Notes under the pieces: model-generated | Databases searched by the model: none | Seen by the model: the letters and a program-made list of their open reading frames with translations, nothing else | Told to the model about the DNA's origin: nothing | Made by a program: the position numbers and the translations under genes | Assembly (NCBI RefSeq): GCF_027596085.1 | Contig: NC_072450.1 | Location: 30,099,676 to 30,163,675 of the forward strand | DNA from: Anoplopoma fimbria | Lineage: Eukaryota > Chordata > Actinopteri > Perciformes > Anoplopomatidae | Length of the DNA: 64,000 nucleotides | Reading direction: 5' to 3' | Part shown: positions 63,293-64,000 of the stretch, piece after piece | How positions within the stretch are numbered: the first letter of the stretch is position 1 | Layout of the letters: every line of letters starts with the position of its first letter

Positions 63293-64000
63293 AGACCATG
63301 GAGCCCGTGATCAATGCGCTACATTGATGATGGAAACGCCTTTGCCAAATAAATTCTGGCGAAGCGAACATTTAACTCACATGACTGATCAGCTGTCTCC
63401 GCTGTAGGCATCTTCTCAGAAATACCCAAAACCTGTGCTTGTCTTCATCTCCAGCCAGCTTGAAACATGGCCAATACTAGCTGACATGAAAGAACAAGTA
63501 AAACTTGCTCAATTGAAACAAATTTGTGAAGGCCTCTCTCCATTTTTCTCTCCTAGATGAGTTAAATGGCCAAGCCGCATTGTTTTATTTGTGGTTCGCA
63601 ACCTCATCTTCTCTGTTTACTGGAGGATTTCAGCCATGTGTAAAGTGTAGCTTATGGTACAAACTTCTGTCCATACTACGCTATAGATGAGTTTATTTGC
63701 TCCAAACCAGTTGATGCAAACGCACCTAAATCGTTCCAAAGTTCGGTTATAATTCGCTTGACAATTAATTAAATGTAAACATGGATTTTATTGGGGCTGA
63801 GTTCCTCCACATAAACACACAAACATATGGATCAAAGTCAAGGGCAAGAGCAGAGCAGAGCAGATAGACCGCTGTGGAGAATATGAAGTGAAAAAGGTGA
63901 AGGGAAGATAAATCCTTGGCAAATAAGAAGCCAGCACTTTATCAACACACCTGTTCAACACACGCGTCAACACGTAGGAGAGTGATATTTAAATCTGCTC
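63293..64000. other. Intergenic, nothing recognised
   Basis: No gene is supported; the minus-strand frame at 63788-63973 shows no recognisable protein. Confidence 0.3.

Overview
The window looks like repeat-dense, gene-poor DNA of a teleost fish, probably a percomorph. The basis is the mix of elements: a Rex3/RTE-type LINE with a GATG tail, BEL/Pao and Ty3/Gypsy retrotransposons including a Sushi-like chromovirus, tRNA-derived SINEs of the kind common in spiny-rayed fish, a Tc1 end, hAT and L1/Tx1 remnants, and many GT microsatellites. This is recognition from memory, not a database search. I found no ordinary single-copy host gene. Nearly every coding stretch belongs to a mobile element, and most are broken.

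Layout: 0-1.9 kb, weak remnants. 1.9-7.4 kb, an old minus-strand LTR element with a tRNA-Tyr-like primer site, into which a nearly intact minus-strand Gypsy element (2494-7192) has inserted. 8.4-11.3 kb, an L1/Tx1 tail, a dead hAT transposase and a deleted jockey-group LINE. 12.5-13.5 kb, an LTR-like segment, a GT run, a Tc1 end, a LINE piece and a 100-base assembly gap. 15.6-22.8 kb, a young minus-strand BEL/Pao element with near-identical LTRs. 23-24 kb, a DIRS-like recombinase scrap and a SINE. 24.5-28.2 kb, a nearly full-length but decayed LINE. 28.9-31.9 kb, more LINE, a dispersed repeat, a solo LTR with target duplication and a second dispersed repeat.

The most unusual part is 33.17-41.12 kb: an approximately 8 kb unit with long terminal inverted repeats. 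Each arm contains the same roughly 22-base minisatellite in opposite orientation. The unit encloses a nine-exon HECT ubiquitin-ligase gene that starts just inside the left arm, and a separate minus-strand exon near the right arm. No transposase of a known class is visible in it. The HECT gene is disabled by frameshifts and stops and has lost the stretch that should carry its catalytic cysteine. The unit lies against, and perhaps inside, the 5' LTR of an internally deleted chromovirus (41.1-44.7 kb).

45.4-50.9 kb holds an 18S rRNA fragment joined directly to a truncated LINE, facing a second LINE copy in inverted orientation. 51-58 kb contains a Gypsy RT scrap, a solo retroviral-type LTR with a perfect 5-base target duplication (53166-53715), a GT run and a decayed LINE ending next to two abutting perfect hairpins. 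58.5-59.7 kb is a 5'-truncated Rex3-type LINE whose remaining reverse transcriptase frame is open. The rest holds SINEs, a MITE with inverted termini (61.3-62.3 kb) and sequence in which I see nothing.
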